Shown piece by piece: positions 10,470 through 21,464 of a DNA stretch of 49,211 nucleotides. The translations under genes and the position numbers were made by a program. Positions within the stretch are counted from its first letter, which is position 1; the number at the start of each line of letters is the position of its first letter. The notes under the pieces are model-generated. The model was given only the letters and a program-made list of their open reading frames with translations. It was not told the DNA's origin and ran no database searches. Source of the DNA: Chara braunii (taxonomy: Eukaryota > Streptophyta > Charophyceae > Charales > Characeae); assembly GCA_003427395.1 (NCBI GenBank), contig BFEA01000104.1:3243389-3292599 (forward strand). Direction: 5' to 3'.

Positions 10470-10520
10470 ATAGGTTACGGCACTGGATTCGCACGACAGA
10501 GGTACGGGGTTCGAGGCCAG
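10470..10520 (+). other. tRNA-like segment within LTR
   Basis: TAGGTTACGGCACTGGATTC followed by GGGGTTCGAGGCC resembles the D-arm to T-arm part of a tRNA, with a B-box-like GGTTCGAGGCC at the end. The second LTR has the diverged counterpart at 38341-38390. No complete cloverleaf can be drawn, so this is a tRNA-derived fossil or a pol III promoter-like element, not a tRNA gene. Confidence 0.42.
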
Positions 10521-12791
10521 CAGCCGGCAGCGCGGGAGCATTGGAGCGTCGAAGGGCTAAGGGGTGGAGGGCCCTGCGGGGCTCTAGGAAGTCGTGGGTC
10601 GGGTCCACTAAAAAGGACCAAGGGGGTGCCTATAGGTCATGCATTCCCCTCCCATACCGTGTTAGTTGTATTTTATTTATTGTATTATTATTATTTATTA
10701 TTTCCCTTTTTTTTGTATTTGTTGGTTGATGGGTATGTCGAAAGTCGCAGCTAGGACAACCTTAAGGGTTCAGGTCGTAACTGCTATGATGACGAAAACC
10801 CGAGGACCGCTCAGGACCGAAGGCCGGACCAAGGCCAGTAGGTTGGCAGTCAAGACTGCTCGTACAGAGCCAGAGGGTCCCGTCCCAACCGTTTCGAACT
10901 CGGTCGGCATAAGGGATTTGGCGCCCCGGGGCTTGAGCGGGGTAGCAGACCAACGAGCGACAGAAGTATAAACTGAGTGGCAACGGGCAATCAATCATCC
11001 ATTTCTTGAGTAAGTTGTGCGAAAGCGCTGTTGGGAAGCGGCGTAGTAGGAGGGAGCAGACGGGCGCTAGGCAGGGTGGATGAAGCAAAGTGAGGGACCA
11101 GACGTTACGGGTACGGTAATAGCAGGCGCGACTAAGTCGAAGTGACGAGCGGGCTGGTGAACGGCTGCCCAACGTAGCACCGAGGCAGCAGTGCGAGGGG
11201 TGAACCCGGACGTGAGGGGGCGCCGGATACAGGCGGGGTCGGAAAGAGTGTCGAGGGGGGGGGACGCGAGCTATGACAGAGTAACGGAGCGACAGGCGCC
11301 CGTGAAGTAAAGAAAAAAGAAGGCGAATCTGGCCCGGAATCGCGCCGGGTGCAGTCAAAGTAGAAGACGGGGAAGGGACGGGTATGGCGGAAGGGAAAGC
11401 AACTCCCCCACTTGTTCCTCCGCGGATCTGAGGAAGGGAGGAGGCAATCCCGGGGTTTTGGCCCCGGGGGAGCAAGAGTGTGAGGTTAGTTTTAGAAGAG
11501 ATGCAATAGGAAGAGAGGGTAGTAAGAAAAACTAGCAAGGAGTTATGGCGGGAGAAAAATTAGAGGAAACGAAAAATCGAGAATACTACTCGGTTTCTGA
11601 TGAAGCTGAACCAAGGAAGGTAGATGATATGGGGTTCTAGGACGGGCGAATCCAGCTATGATGTCAGTTTGAGTAGAAAGGTAGCAGATAAGGAGGTAGC
11701 AAGGAAAGCCAGTGCGCAAAGAAAGGTGATGGAGACAAGGGAAGTGAAGATGAAAAGTTGGGGAATCTCGGTTATCTCTTGACCGCTTTCGTCACACTAG
11801 AGATCGAGGTAGGGTTTTTTGGGGCTGGCGAGCCCGATTACAAGGTCTGAATACCAAAGGAGTGGTTAGACGGAGAGGTTAGTGGAAAAGGAGATGCGCG
11901 GAGAGGTAGCAAGAGATGGCTATGGCGAGGGGCAAAGCGTATCGCAGGCACAAATCCTTATGAGACCGAACGGGCTAGTATCTGAACTACAGACTAGTGT
12001 TTATGGCGGGTCCGTATCAAATGCTAGGGGTGAGTGCTGAGCTAGGGAACTAAAAGCTAGTAACGAAATGATTGTGGCAACGCATCTTCCCTCGTTTTGG
12101 GGGAGAATACGTGTTCCAGCCTTGACTACTCTGCGCGGCGATCAGGGAACGTATGCGGGGGGGCCGCGCATTACCTGCGAGTGACCGTGGTCAGCGCTGT
12201 GGACCACGTACATCTGAAAGGAGGGCTCCTGGTTCGGGCTACCTGTGTTGCCAACGAGCCATCACGGGTGTTTCGTGGAGTAGCTCCCCGGCCCGGCGGG
12301 TGACGANAACCGACAGTCTGCAGGGTTCAGTCGGGGTGTAAGCGGGGTATGNGCTTCTCGGCTCCTCGTCGGCTGTCTGGGCGTTCCCGTCTGAAGCTCC
12401 GCCGTTGCCCTGCTACCTGTCCCGCCGGCATCCTGTGCGGTTCCCTGTAGGTCGATGTGTTCGTTGTGCGGCGTGGCCGCGTTGTTGGTATCGTCCGGGC
12501 TCCGATGCTCCGCTGCTGGGTGCTCGTATGAGGATCGCCCATTTCACATCCCCCACTGCCTCGCCCTGTAGTTTGGATGCCTTGCTTCTGGTGCCCCGTG
12601 CGTCGCCCCAGGGTTGTTGATCCACTGGGTCGGAGCGAAGTTCGCTGTGACAATGAGACGGTGTGAGGCGGGCTATAGAGTCCGAGATTTACTAGGCGGT
12701 CGATGTGTTGAGCAAGCCACAGGGACTGAGGAAGTGCTTGCTAACTAAGACGAGTTGTAACGGGCCGACTACGCCCCACTTCTGCGACTGT

Positions 12792-12865
12792 TGCGAACTA
12801 CTGTTGTTGTTGCCTGGTCACCACTGTGTGCGAACTACTGTTGCTGTTGCCTGGTCACCACTACG
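12792..12865. repeat. 37-bp tandem duplication in CTG/TTG-rich tract
   Basis: Two units of TGCGAACTACTGTTG... ending CCTGGTCACCACT are followed by more CTG/CTA-rich sequence to about 13200. The second LTR has the same arrangement near 40684-40757. Confidence 0.85.
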
Positions 12866-13897
12866 TGCTACTACTATTGACCGTTGCTGCTGCATCGGAG
12901 GAGATCCACCGCTGAATTCAGGTTGTCGCGGAAGGACCAATCTCATTGTTGCACTTAGGGACGGTGTGCGGACTGTGGCCGCTGTGTACCGCAACTGGTG
13001 ACTATGGGCTGCTACTAGTGACTGTGGGCTGCTGTGCGTTGTTATGTGCTGCTGCTGTGGACGGGACTCGTGCTTCTGTTTCTAAGTGACCCCCACTGAG
13101 TACTATTGCTGAAACGGACTGTGCAAAGACTGTTGCTGGGGACAGCCGTTGAGGCTGGACGAGGCTGCGGTTGTGGGTGATGGCTGCTGCTGCTGCTAAC
13201 CTCCGCTGAGTATTGCCGCGGTATCTGAGGATCGGGACAGGGGGGTTAGGCGACTGCAGTTAGGCTAAGGAGGAGTGTTGGGGCTCGGAGGAGTGGTTGG
13301 ACTTGAGGAGGGAGATTGGTGCTATGAGGTGGAGGGTCGTCAGGAGGGGTTACTTCGGCAGTTTGAGTTCGCTGATCAAGCTGTCAGCTGGCCGCCATTG
13401 CGGGGCCCTCAGGCGAACCAAGATAACAAGACCCCCTCACGCGAGTCTGAGTGCATCCCTCTGAGAGTCTCTAAACCTTCTTTATCTGCCTTCCTTACTC
13501 CTAGTCTAGTCTATTGGTTACGAGGGGAAGGCGGCAGGCGGGATTGCAACCCGTAGGTCCACATCAAGACTCTGTGGGGAGTCCACCCACCGATTGTGGG
13601 AGCTCTGCCAGAACCTAGGCGAGGTTCCGGAGGCAGGGAACCATCAAGTGATCTCTTTCTATCTGTATACCCCACTACACCCATGTTGTTTATCCCCCAT
13701 AGCTTGACTGATGTATGCTTGCCTGTCCCTATGGTTGTTGCTTTTTATTCGAGACTTAATCAGACAAAGTAAATGAGGGCATGTATAAAGTCAAGTTCCA
13801 ACTTCTTTGATTGATTGAAAGCAGATTGTGAGATTGCATCTGGGGGAAGGGTGGGAGAAAGACAGTTTTGCATGAGTCTGAATGGGTCAACCAAAGG

Positions 13898-14620
13898 CTG
13901 GGCCAGTTCCATAAGTTTGGGAAGGCCCAGTGTTATGTTTCCTTGGTATTGCTTTTAGAACCAGACATGTTCCATAAGTTTGGGAGGTCTGGTTGCTCTG
14001 ACTTGTGAGGGCTGAATGTGATTGCTTTTTCAGGAGCTAGTCAAATCCATAAGTTTGGGTAGTCTGGCGGCCTTGTTTATTTGGGGGTTTTGACAGTTTC
14101 TTTGGTTTCTGATCGAGGAGGTGAACATGTCCCATAAGTTTGGGTGGCTCAACCTCTTCCTGCTTTGGTTTAAGAGAAATAAACCAGGCTGAGGACCAAG
14201 ACATGTTCCATAAGTTTGGGTGGTCTTGGCCCAACGCCTCGCACATGCTGGAACCGGAAGGCTGTAACTTTGATATACTTTACTATTATACTATCTATGA
14301 ATAGGCTAGTCAGGCAGGGTTCCATAAATTTGGGTGGCCTGACTATAGCTCATCACCAACTGAAGAGAGTACTTAACTAAGAATAAACTTGTGGTACGAA
14401 GGGGCAGGCTGAGTCTTGAGCTGAAGATGATCGGCTCAGCTATATGCTACCTCAAAAGACTAAGTACAGACAATTATATAAACCTTGGATACTTAAGCAG
14501 TTCAGGGCGACTAGGATGGCCTAGTCATATGCCCAAAGAAGAGAAAAGTTGGTGTGCCCTGTGTTTGGGTATATTTCTTGGCTGGGCTAGACATGTTCCA
14601 TAAGTTTGGGTGGTCTAGCC
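13898..14620 (+). repeat. Hairpin array A: constant loop, varying stems
   Basis: Seven hairpins share a loop consensus near ATGTTCCATAAGTTTGGGTG, but each has its own stem. CTGGGCC pairs GGCCCAG (13898-13904/13924-13930). AACCAGAC pairs GTCTGGTT (13959-13966/13987-13994). GCTAGTC pairs GTCTGGC with one G-T wobble and one mismatch (14036-14042/14062-14068). GAGGTGA pairs TCAACCTC with a bulge (14118-14124/14149-14156). CCAAGAC pairs GTCTTGG (14196-14202/14223-14229). GTCAGGC pairs GCCTGAC (14309-14315/14337-14343). GGCTAGAC pairs GTCTAGCC (14585-14592/14613-14620). Inside the loop CCA and TGG can pair around TAAGTT. Two further stems without the constant loop lie at 14408-14440 (GCTGAG/CTCAGC) and 14509-14526 (GACTAGG/CCTAGTC). 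The pattern implies selection on, or copying of, secondary structure. It lies within the LTR on the element's sense strand. Confidence 0.85.
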
Positions 14621-14904
14621 TTATGCCCTATGTAAGCTGGGTATAAGGGATAAATCATTGAAAGACTACGAACTGTTGGTTGCTAAGGTAACTTGGGGAT
14701 GGTGAGAGAGTGCATGTCTGTGGTTTGGCCTGCATGTGACTGAGTGATGCCACTTCTTAGTCTGAACTTGGATTTGATAGGTAGTTGCTCGCCACGTGCT
14801 AGAGCCATAGGAGTTAGAGTCATTTCCTGCATTTTCTGGGCTCGTTTTTTTTACTTAGATCCATTTCTGCAGTTCTATGATCCTTTACGTATACTTGGTC
14901 TTAT

Positions 14905-15455
14905 ATAAATCATTGGTAAGCCACTTTCACTACGGGAAGCGCTGCCGAAATTTCTACAAAATCAATGAGTTAGTCAAAACTTTGACTCTTTCAGGATCCA
15001 GACTGGATGACTTCTTTGACTTAGTAAGAATCTGGGGAGCCTCCTTTCCTAAAGGAGGTGCTGCCCAAATTTTTACTAATTTAGGGAGTTAGCCAAAATT
15101 GGGCCCTGAAGGGTCAAAGTCATTGTCAGGTCCCAAAACTTGGCCTTGTATAAATCTTGGACTAGCACTTTCCCTACGGGAAGCGCTGCCGAAATTTCTA
15201 CAAAGCTAAGAAGTTGGTTGAGGTTTTGTCGTGACAGGGCCTAGACGTTATGTCGAAGTTCAAGTCTGACTTAGTATAGATCTAGGGGGGTCTTCCTCTC
15301 TGAAGGAAATGCTACCCACATCTTTACTAGGTCAGGGAGTTAGACAAATTTTGACTTTCTGGAACCCAAAGATTTGGCTTTTGGACTAGTATATTTTTTG
15401 CGATGTCACTTTTCCTACGGGAAGCGCTGCCGAAATTTTCCTAAGTTAGAGGAGT
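14905..15455 (+). repeat. Hairpin array B: five units, about 122-bp period
   Basis: Five imperfect hairpins of about 60 nt sit near 14908-14975, 15021-15079, 15145-15205, 15271-15330 and 15385-15455. Three share CTTTCC-like/CTAC/GGGAAG apical stems and the strand GCGCTGCCGAAATTT. Unit 2 has a different but perfectly pairing apex (CTCCTTT-CCT-AAAGGAG) and closing stem TTAGTAA/TTACTAA. Unit 4 uses TTCCT/AGGAA with AGAT/ATCT. Linkers are also related (GGAGTTAG-C-AAA...TTGAC). The same array lies in the second LTR at about 42805-43350. Confidence 0.78.
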
Positions 15456-17958
15456 TAGCCTATATTTGGACAAGTGACGACATATGTAGGGAAGGCTATG
15501 ACGAGGTCCCCCTTACGCTGAGTGCTATCTAGAGGTGGACCTAGACTTGGTTAGATATGACGGCTCGAGTAGGGTTAGGATGTGGAGATCACTCTCCCTG
15601 AGCGTGTAGACTTAGCTTGAGATTGGTCTGGCTTTAACACAGGTCTCTTGGATCAAGTCGCTTCGGGACAGGGGCTAGATTTAGCTTTGATCCTGCAAGG
15701 ATCACCTTCTGTTATCACTGATGGCAGGTCAGTTGTCGACTCGTCGGTTTACGACTCGACCTCAACCCACTCTCCCTACTCAACCTAAATAGGCTTCAAC
15801 CCCGGAGGTCTTTTCTGTTTTGTTAAGGTTTCACCCAGACTTTTATTGAATGGCCATTTAACAAAGGTACTGAGTATTTACTTAAGGTTGGTTTGCTGGA
15901 GGTTGGGGCTTGCATAGTTGAGGTGAAGGGTATGAGCATGGAGATTGTTTGGAGTTGACTCCGTGTAGTGTATGGACTTCTGCTTGACTCTTTGATGTGA
16001 TTGCAGGTATGTTCTGTGACCTAGATTATTGGATTGGATTGCCCTGCGATTCTATATATGTGCATGAGGAGACCCACAGTGATTGTGAGATGTGATTGTC
16101 ACACGTTTAGTCCCATATCTGTATATATGTGTGGGTATGTGTATGTATGCGTACCTATGTAGGGTACTTGCATGGCCTCAAGGGTCCGCGTGCTAAGGAC
16201 CTAATATAGGGTTGGCAGGAATAGAAGGGAGGAAATGACCCCTCTATTTATATATACGCTTCTGAAGAAATTGTGGTCGGATGTTAGCCCTGAGCCTAGA
16301 GACTGATGTTCCTCGCCCAGGACGACCCAGGTCCCAGGACTAGCTCTGAAAGGGTTCACTTCCAGTACAAGTCGAAGGTACTTTCCTCGTTGAGATTTAT
16401 TTTGGTGGAACGATAAAGTTTCGGGCGGAAGGGTCAGCGTATCCCTGGTGATGCGTCAGACAACTCACCACCGCTCCAAACCCCTTCCTGCCCTAGGGGC
16501 CGTCTACCCCGCACCCTTTGGGACACCTCAGGTTGCAGAAGGCGATAAAGCCCTCTCGCCGGTTTTTTGCGCCCGCTAAAGGGTTACCCCCCCGTAGCGC
16601 GCACTTCAGTCGACGCCTGAGCATCGGAAGCAACCGCATGGCTCAGAATAGGCCATTTGGGTATGGGCACCACATAATGCGCCGTCATCGCAGTTACCCA
16701 CGTAGTGCTGCATAGTGAGATGGTATGTGTAAGTCCGTCGTCCGCACTCACCGATTCTCGCACTAAAAAGTTATGGGCCAGGCGGCGAGGCCACGAGCGT
16801 GACTCGGTCAATAGACTCGGGGTTTCGGTATCGCGAAGCGGCACGTGGGCGAGGGACTAGTCCCAGTCGGCCTATGGGAGTCCGTGTACGGGCCTCACTA
16901 TCCCGGACATCGGGTAGCCTACGGGTAGGATACCGGGCCTCCTCCGTGCGCGCGTCGTTTGGGCCTGTCTACCCCTTCCTTTCTAGGAGGCCATTAAACT
17001 AATAAGAGTTGGAGTGAGTTTTCATTTTTGAGCTTTCATGGTTGGACGTTATAGTCCGTGGCAGCCGTCAAAGTCAAACCCCTTGATGTTTGACCGCCAC
17101 GACAACTTAAAGTTGTCTATTCAACTCCTCTGCACAGGGTGCACAAGAGGGTGTGGTCTCCAACCGCATATGGCGGTTGTCCGGCGTCGAGAGATTAACC
17201 CTCTAGGCACGTGTCAGCCGACACTTGAGTGTCGAGCACGACCCTCAGGATTAACAAGGGCCACGTGAGTACGGATACTACATAGTACGCCATCATTGCG
17301 ACCGCTTGCGTACGGTTGTATTACAAGTCGATGTGAGTAGTCCTGTGTCCGCGCGGCTTTATGCCGAGCCTCCCGTGCGACGCCTACCCGACTTCCGCAT
17401 TGAAGAGTTATGGGATGGTTACCAAGGGGCTAGGAGCGTTGTCGTGTAGTTTGTGTTGTGTCGTTTTGTGTGTATGTGTGTGTGTCGTTGTTTGCGTCTG
17501 TTGGAGTAGGGTGCGCGTGGTGTGTGGGATGCGTCCTAGTCGACCGGCGTCGAGCCGCGCCTGGGACTTCAGCCCCCCCAAGATGTCAGTTCGCGTGCGG
17601 GTCCGATAGGCGTATTACCGCGCGTACCCCCTATGCTACGGCAAACGAGAAACACCCTCGGCTGGTCCACCTTTGCGATTGCAACCGAGTAGCTTTCATA
17701 CTGTGGACTGGTAGCTCGGCGGGGATACGCCCACTGAAGGGAGGTGACAGCTCCTGCAAGGTGGAGGTAAGTTGTGCCTCGCGTAGGCCCTATCCTGTCG
17801 TAGGGGCTCGCGAGAGGTATGACTGGCGCACTCGGCCGGAGCGGCCTAAGGAAGCTCCATTTGTGTGTTCACGGCAAGGTTGGTCCAACTCCTGTGTGAC
17901 GCGGCCGAGAGGGTCCCGCACTACCTCTGAATAGTGCCGGACCGATGCGCCCGACAGG

Positions 17959-17976
17959 TGGCGCCGTTGCCGGGGA
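17959..17976 (+). promoter_or_regulatory. Primer-binding site, tRNA-Asp
   Basis: TGGCGCCGTTGCCGGGGA begins two bases after the LTR end CCGACA. It is the exact complement of the 3' 18 nucleotides of plant-type tRNA-Asp including CCA. Such sites prime minus-strand DNA synthesis. The TGG start and the spacing to the LTR fix the element's orientation as plus. Confidence 0.9.
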
Positions 17977-18312
17977 TGGCGGTTGCCTGCCGTTGTCCCT
18001 GGTGGAACGACATCTGGGTATTAGGATAAGGAAGAAATCAGGCATGAGTGGGAGATTTGAAGTGAGTCTGTGAGTAGGGCTATAGGAGAGATTGCATGAC
18101 GATAGTAACTATGTGGGAAAACTCACAAGCTGGGTAGACCTTGTGAATGTAGGTCTGGGAACGAAAGGGATGTGGGTGTCAGTTAAAGTCGTAAACGCCC
18201 AAGGGCTAAGTGGTTAGCTCGATAGGCTTATGCTGGAGTGAGAGTGTTGAATAAAGTTGCCTTTGTACCTCGTCTTACTACAGGGAAGTTAAGTGAAGGA
18301 CAAACTGCTAAA

Positions 18313-20301
18313 ATGACAGGCAGCATAGGCGACAGTTCAGGCAGGGTCCTGACCCTCGATGATCTCATTGAGGCGATGGATAAGCGGGAGAGAATGCTGA
18401 GGAGTGTCCCCAAAGTCGACACCTTCCACTTCAATGGGGAACGAGTCTCTGAATGGCTGGACCTAGTGGAGCAAGCCTTGGTGGGAGTACCAGAAGAGAC
18501 GAAATTCAAACGCATCCTGGAGTATGTGCTCCATAAGCACCATCCGGAAGTGCAGAAGGTGGTCGACGACGCTAACGGCGACTGGGCTAAATTTAAGGAA
18601 GGAATGCAACGGAAGTATAGGTTGGGGGATGGCTTGCTGACTATGGCGGACCTAGAGGCAATGAATAGGGACAACTTCACATCCATTGGGGCGTTCCTGC
18701 AAGAATTCAAAAAGAAGGCGAGAAAGGTACATGGGATATCAGAGGAGGCGCAGTGCTCCGTCTTCCTGGGACTGCTCACCGCATCTGAGACAGTTGAGCT
18801 AACAAGCCATGGGGGAGGAAATGCCAAACTCACCTGGGCCACCATTGACAGAGGAGTGGAGGTCGGAGGCCTCGACCAAGTTGAGCAGCACCAGGTGAGG
18901 TTGCAAAGGTAGAAGAGGAAGGAAAGGGATGCGCCTGGGACGCCAGGAGTAAAGAAGATCATAACCGACGTGCTAGCAGGGCTAGACCCGCTGATACAGC
19001 GGAAGCTGACGGCGACAATCCAATAAAAGGGCAAGGGGGCCGCGGTGGAGGAGGCTACCCAGGAAGGATGGTAAGAGGAGGAGCCGGTACCTCCACACCT
19101 TACGAAGGCGCAGCGTAAGCAGCGCAATCTAGCACAAGGCGGACAAGGGTCAGGAAAGGGCCAGGCACCTCAAGTAGTGGTAGCGGCATCTCCAAGTTTG
19201 TCTGGGCCGTCAAGTAGTGCGGGCCCGTCGCAAGAACCAGTGCCAACAATTGGGCACTGGCCGTGGCCCCTGATTAATACCTATGTACCCTGGGGTGGCC
19301 CAGCGCCGTCTGGACAGGTAGTACCCTACGCTGGGCCCCAAACAAGCATGTCACCTCTGAGCTACCCCGCCGCCCAGACTCAGCCAACGGTACCACCTGC
19401 ACCGACGCCCACACAAAGTTCACAAGGCAGTGTGACGGGTGGTGGTAACCAAGGCCATGGGAACCAAGGGAATGGAGGAAGGTGCGGTGGACGAGGACGT
19501 GGCAGGAATGGTGGTGGTCGAGGAGGCCAATGGGGCAACCAAGGTGGCCAAGGCAATCAAGGCGGCCAAGGCAACCAAGGGGGCCGAGGTGGTGGAAGGG
19601 CCCGATTTGATTAGAGGACTGCCATATGTCAGCATTGTGACCAGCAAGGTCACACTATACGGTTTTGCAACATACGGAGAGAGGACGAGAAAAATGGAGT
19701 GATTTATTCTAATATGGATGGGGACATTTACGACCAATTTGGAAATTTTATTGATAGGAAGGCTGGTGGGGTTAGGGCGGAGGCCCAACGAAGGTTGGCA
19801 GCACGACAACCACCCCCTGCCACGTTCAGGCTATGGCAGGAGAAGGAAGGACTGCCAGTTTGAGTTGAGGAAGTAGGAAGTGACGAGGAAGTAACCCAGC
19901 GGCTACAGGCCGGGGGTGTAAGAGAGGAGCCCATAATCATCGAGTCGGACGATGAGGGTGACGGTGAAGAGGTAAAGTCGGCGGTAGTCCTGCTGAATAA
20001 GATGGAGGACTTATTGGACAAGGTAGGGAGATACCAACGGAAGTTGGTAGATCTCTACGAAGGAGTGAAGGAGAGGAGGGCTAACCTCCCCAAGGTCTTC
20101 CATTATGACTCTGGTCCGGAATCCATGTTGGGGCGGCCCGGAGTGACCACTATGGGGACGGACCCACGATCAGGGATGATGACTAGGCCACCTACCCCGC
20201 AAGCTAGGCTGGCTCAGGCAGCCTGCACTCGAAGTCAAGCCAAGGCAGGTACGAGTCAAGAACCTCATCGGAAGGAACCAGAACCAGAAAAGAGAAAGGC
20301 A
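18313..20301 (+). pseudogene. gag: Retrotransposon gag with five in-frame stops
   Basis: The ATG at 18313 opens a Ty3/gypsy-type Gag. The first 199 codons are intact and contain the capsid-like block VDTFHFNGERVSEWLDLVEQ and later RKYRLGDGLLTMADLEAMN. The same frame then continues to 20301 but has stops at 18910 (TAG), 19024 (TAA), 19072 (TAA), 19612 (TAG) and 19861 (TGA), and no frameshift. After a proline-rich linker and a Gly/Asn/Gln/Arg-rich tract (about 19440-19610) comes a CCHC zinc knuckle CQHCDQQGHTIRFC (19627-19668), so it would have bound RNA. Acidic and coiled-coil-like sequence follows. The frame is cut at 20302 by the 1.17-kb repeat. The capsid block closely recalls gag families of Chara braunii. 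A GTG upstream at 18238 is open but not needed. The 199-codon N-terminal part could still be translated. Confidence 0.88.
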
Positions 20302-21464
20302 GGTACTAACTGCTACTAACTCTAATATCGAAGTCACTGGTTCGAGTCCCGCTTGTCCGAAACCGGAGAAAACAAGTAGAGCTCCCCCCTTCCAAAAAGG
20401 GAGCTACCTTAGACGTCAACTGCATTCGTTCCCTGGATCCGCCGCTTAACAGCCTATACCTAAACCTACTAAGCTAGCTTCCACTTCGGGTAAAAAGGGA
20501 GCAGGCTCAGTATCTATACAGCAGCGGGCTCAGTCCGCCTAGTGACCCGAGCTGGTTGCTCAGTCTGCGGGTGCGCATGCTTGCCGGACTGCCTGTGTGC
20601 TTGCCGGCTTATGTATGTGTGTGGCCCGCAAAGGCTTAGCTGCTCAGAAGGCCCGTAGGCCCGGAACTTACCTGCGGCTGAGACATTGAAGGTCGTCGCG
20701 GGGAAAACACACAAGTGACGGGCAGCCCATACCTACACTAAGTAGGGGTAGATGTGCCGGGTACTCGAGGTCGAACAGAAGTTGGCATTTTTAGAGGCCT
20801 AGTATCGTTAGGTAAGTGGTACTAGGTCAAGTAGTCTCAGTCTAGGCCTCGTGCGGACGATATCAGAACTTGCAACGGTGTCTTCTTCTGCAGAAGGATG
20901 AAGGCACCGGTCGCTAGGGTAATCATGCGGTCAGGAAGTCACCTCCCCAGGGTGATTCTCTTTCTACCTACGGGAGGCTGAGTTAGAACCTCAACCTCGC
21001 TTATGGTGCACTAGTAAGGATAAAGGTATCGCTCGTGTAAACGTCTACAATCGGGCACTACCTCAACCCCGATAATCATACACCAATAATCGCTCCGGTC
21101 GTACGACCGGGGCGCGTATTAATTTATTCTGACTAATGTACTAACGATTAAGTCTCAGCGTATATCGTAGATCTACTTCTCATAACATCAACCCTATCGA
21201 CCCCTCAACCTCTTCGGTCGAAGGGTATTACTGCAAATCCTAACGTTCACAGCGTGCGTCATAACAACGCGCGCCCATACTTAACGAAATTTTCTCACCG
21301 ATTTTGCCCCGGCCTCAATGGCCGAGGAATTCGTTTCGAGTGTCACGCTCAAGCGTGCACACCCCTTTTATTTCAGACTGGCTCCATCATGGTAGCTGAC
21401 GCCGTCACTGTGTCGAATGCAAAAGCATGGCCAAATACCCTTGTAAGGGTATTTGGTCCGACAG
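20302..21464 (-). repeat. 1.17-kb repeat (probable LTR), left copy
   Basis: It matches 34356-35520 with scattered substitutions and small indels. It ends in a 26-bp palindrome with 12-bp perfect arms CCAAATACCCTT / AAGGGTATTTGG (21431-21456) followed by TCCGACA. Read on the minus strand, the first 50 bp or so resemble the first 50 bp of the 8-kb LTRs, so the two LTR families share termini. No coding sequence is recognisable. Confidence 0.7.
20326..20360 (+). other. tRNA 3'-half-like sequence with B box
   Basis: GGTTCGAGTCC (20339-20349) is a perfect pol III B box. With flanking GTCACT...CGCTTGTCCGA it looks like the T-arm and 3' acceptor strand of a tRNA. No D-arm or anticodon arm precedes it. 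The counterpart in the other repeat is near 34380-34414 (with TTTGAGTCCC). Confidence 0.5.

Larger units (their letters stand above)
10002..17956 (+). repeat. 5' long terminal repeat, 7,955 bp
   Basis: It begins TGTCGG, ends CCGACA and matches 37873-45940 along its length apart from one rearranged block. Typical differences from the other copy run at a few percent, except for 12361-13560, which is nearly identical. It contains a tRNA-like segment, a short CTG/TTG-rich repeat and two arrays of hairpins, and no convincing ORF. Eight kilobases is far longer than typical LTRs and longer than the long LTRs I know from plant Ogre-type elements. Ns occur at 12307 and 12352. Confidence 0.68.

Noticed and set aside
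10762-11538. 258-codon open frame on the minus strand within the LTR
   Set aside because: The second LTR breaks this frame with substitutions and there is no motif. It is explained by GC-rich non-coding LTR sequence.
13898-14620. CRISPR-like array (repeated motif with variable neighbours)
   Set aside because: Spacing is irregular, the variable parts are self-complementary stems and not spacers, and the context is a eukaryotic retroelement.
17458-17934. 158-codon open frame at the LTR 3' end (also 45442-46038)
   Set aside because: It lies in LTR sequence up to the terminus, is altered between the two LTRs, and the second version runs past the LTR end into the older LTR.
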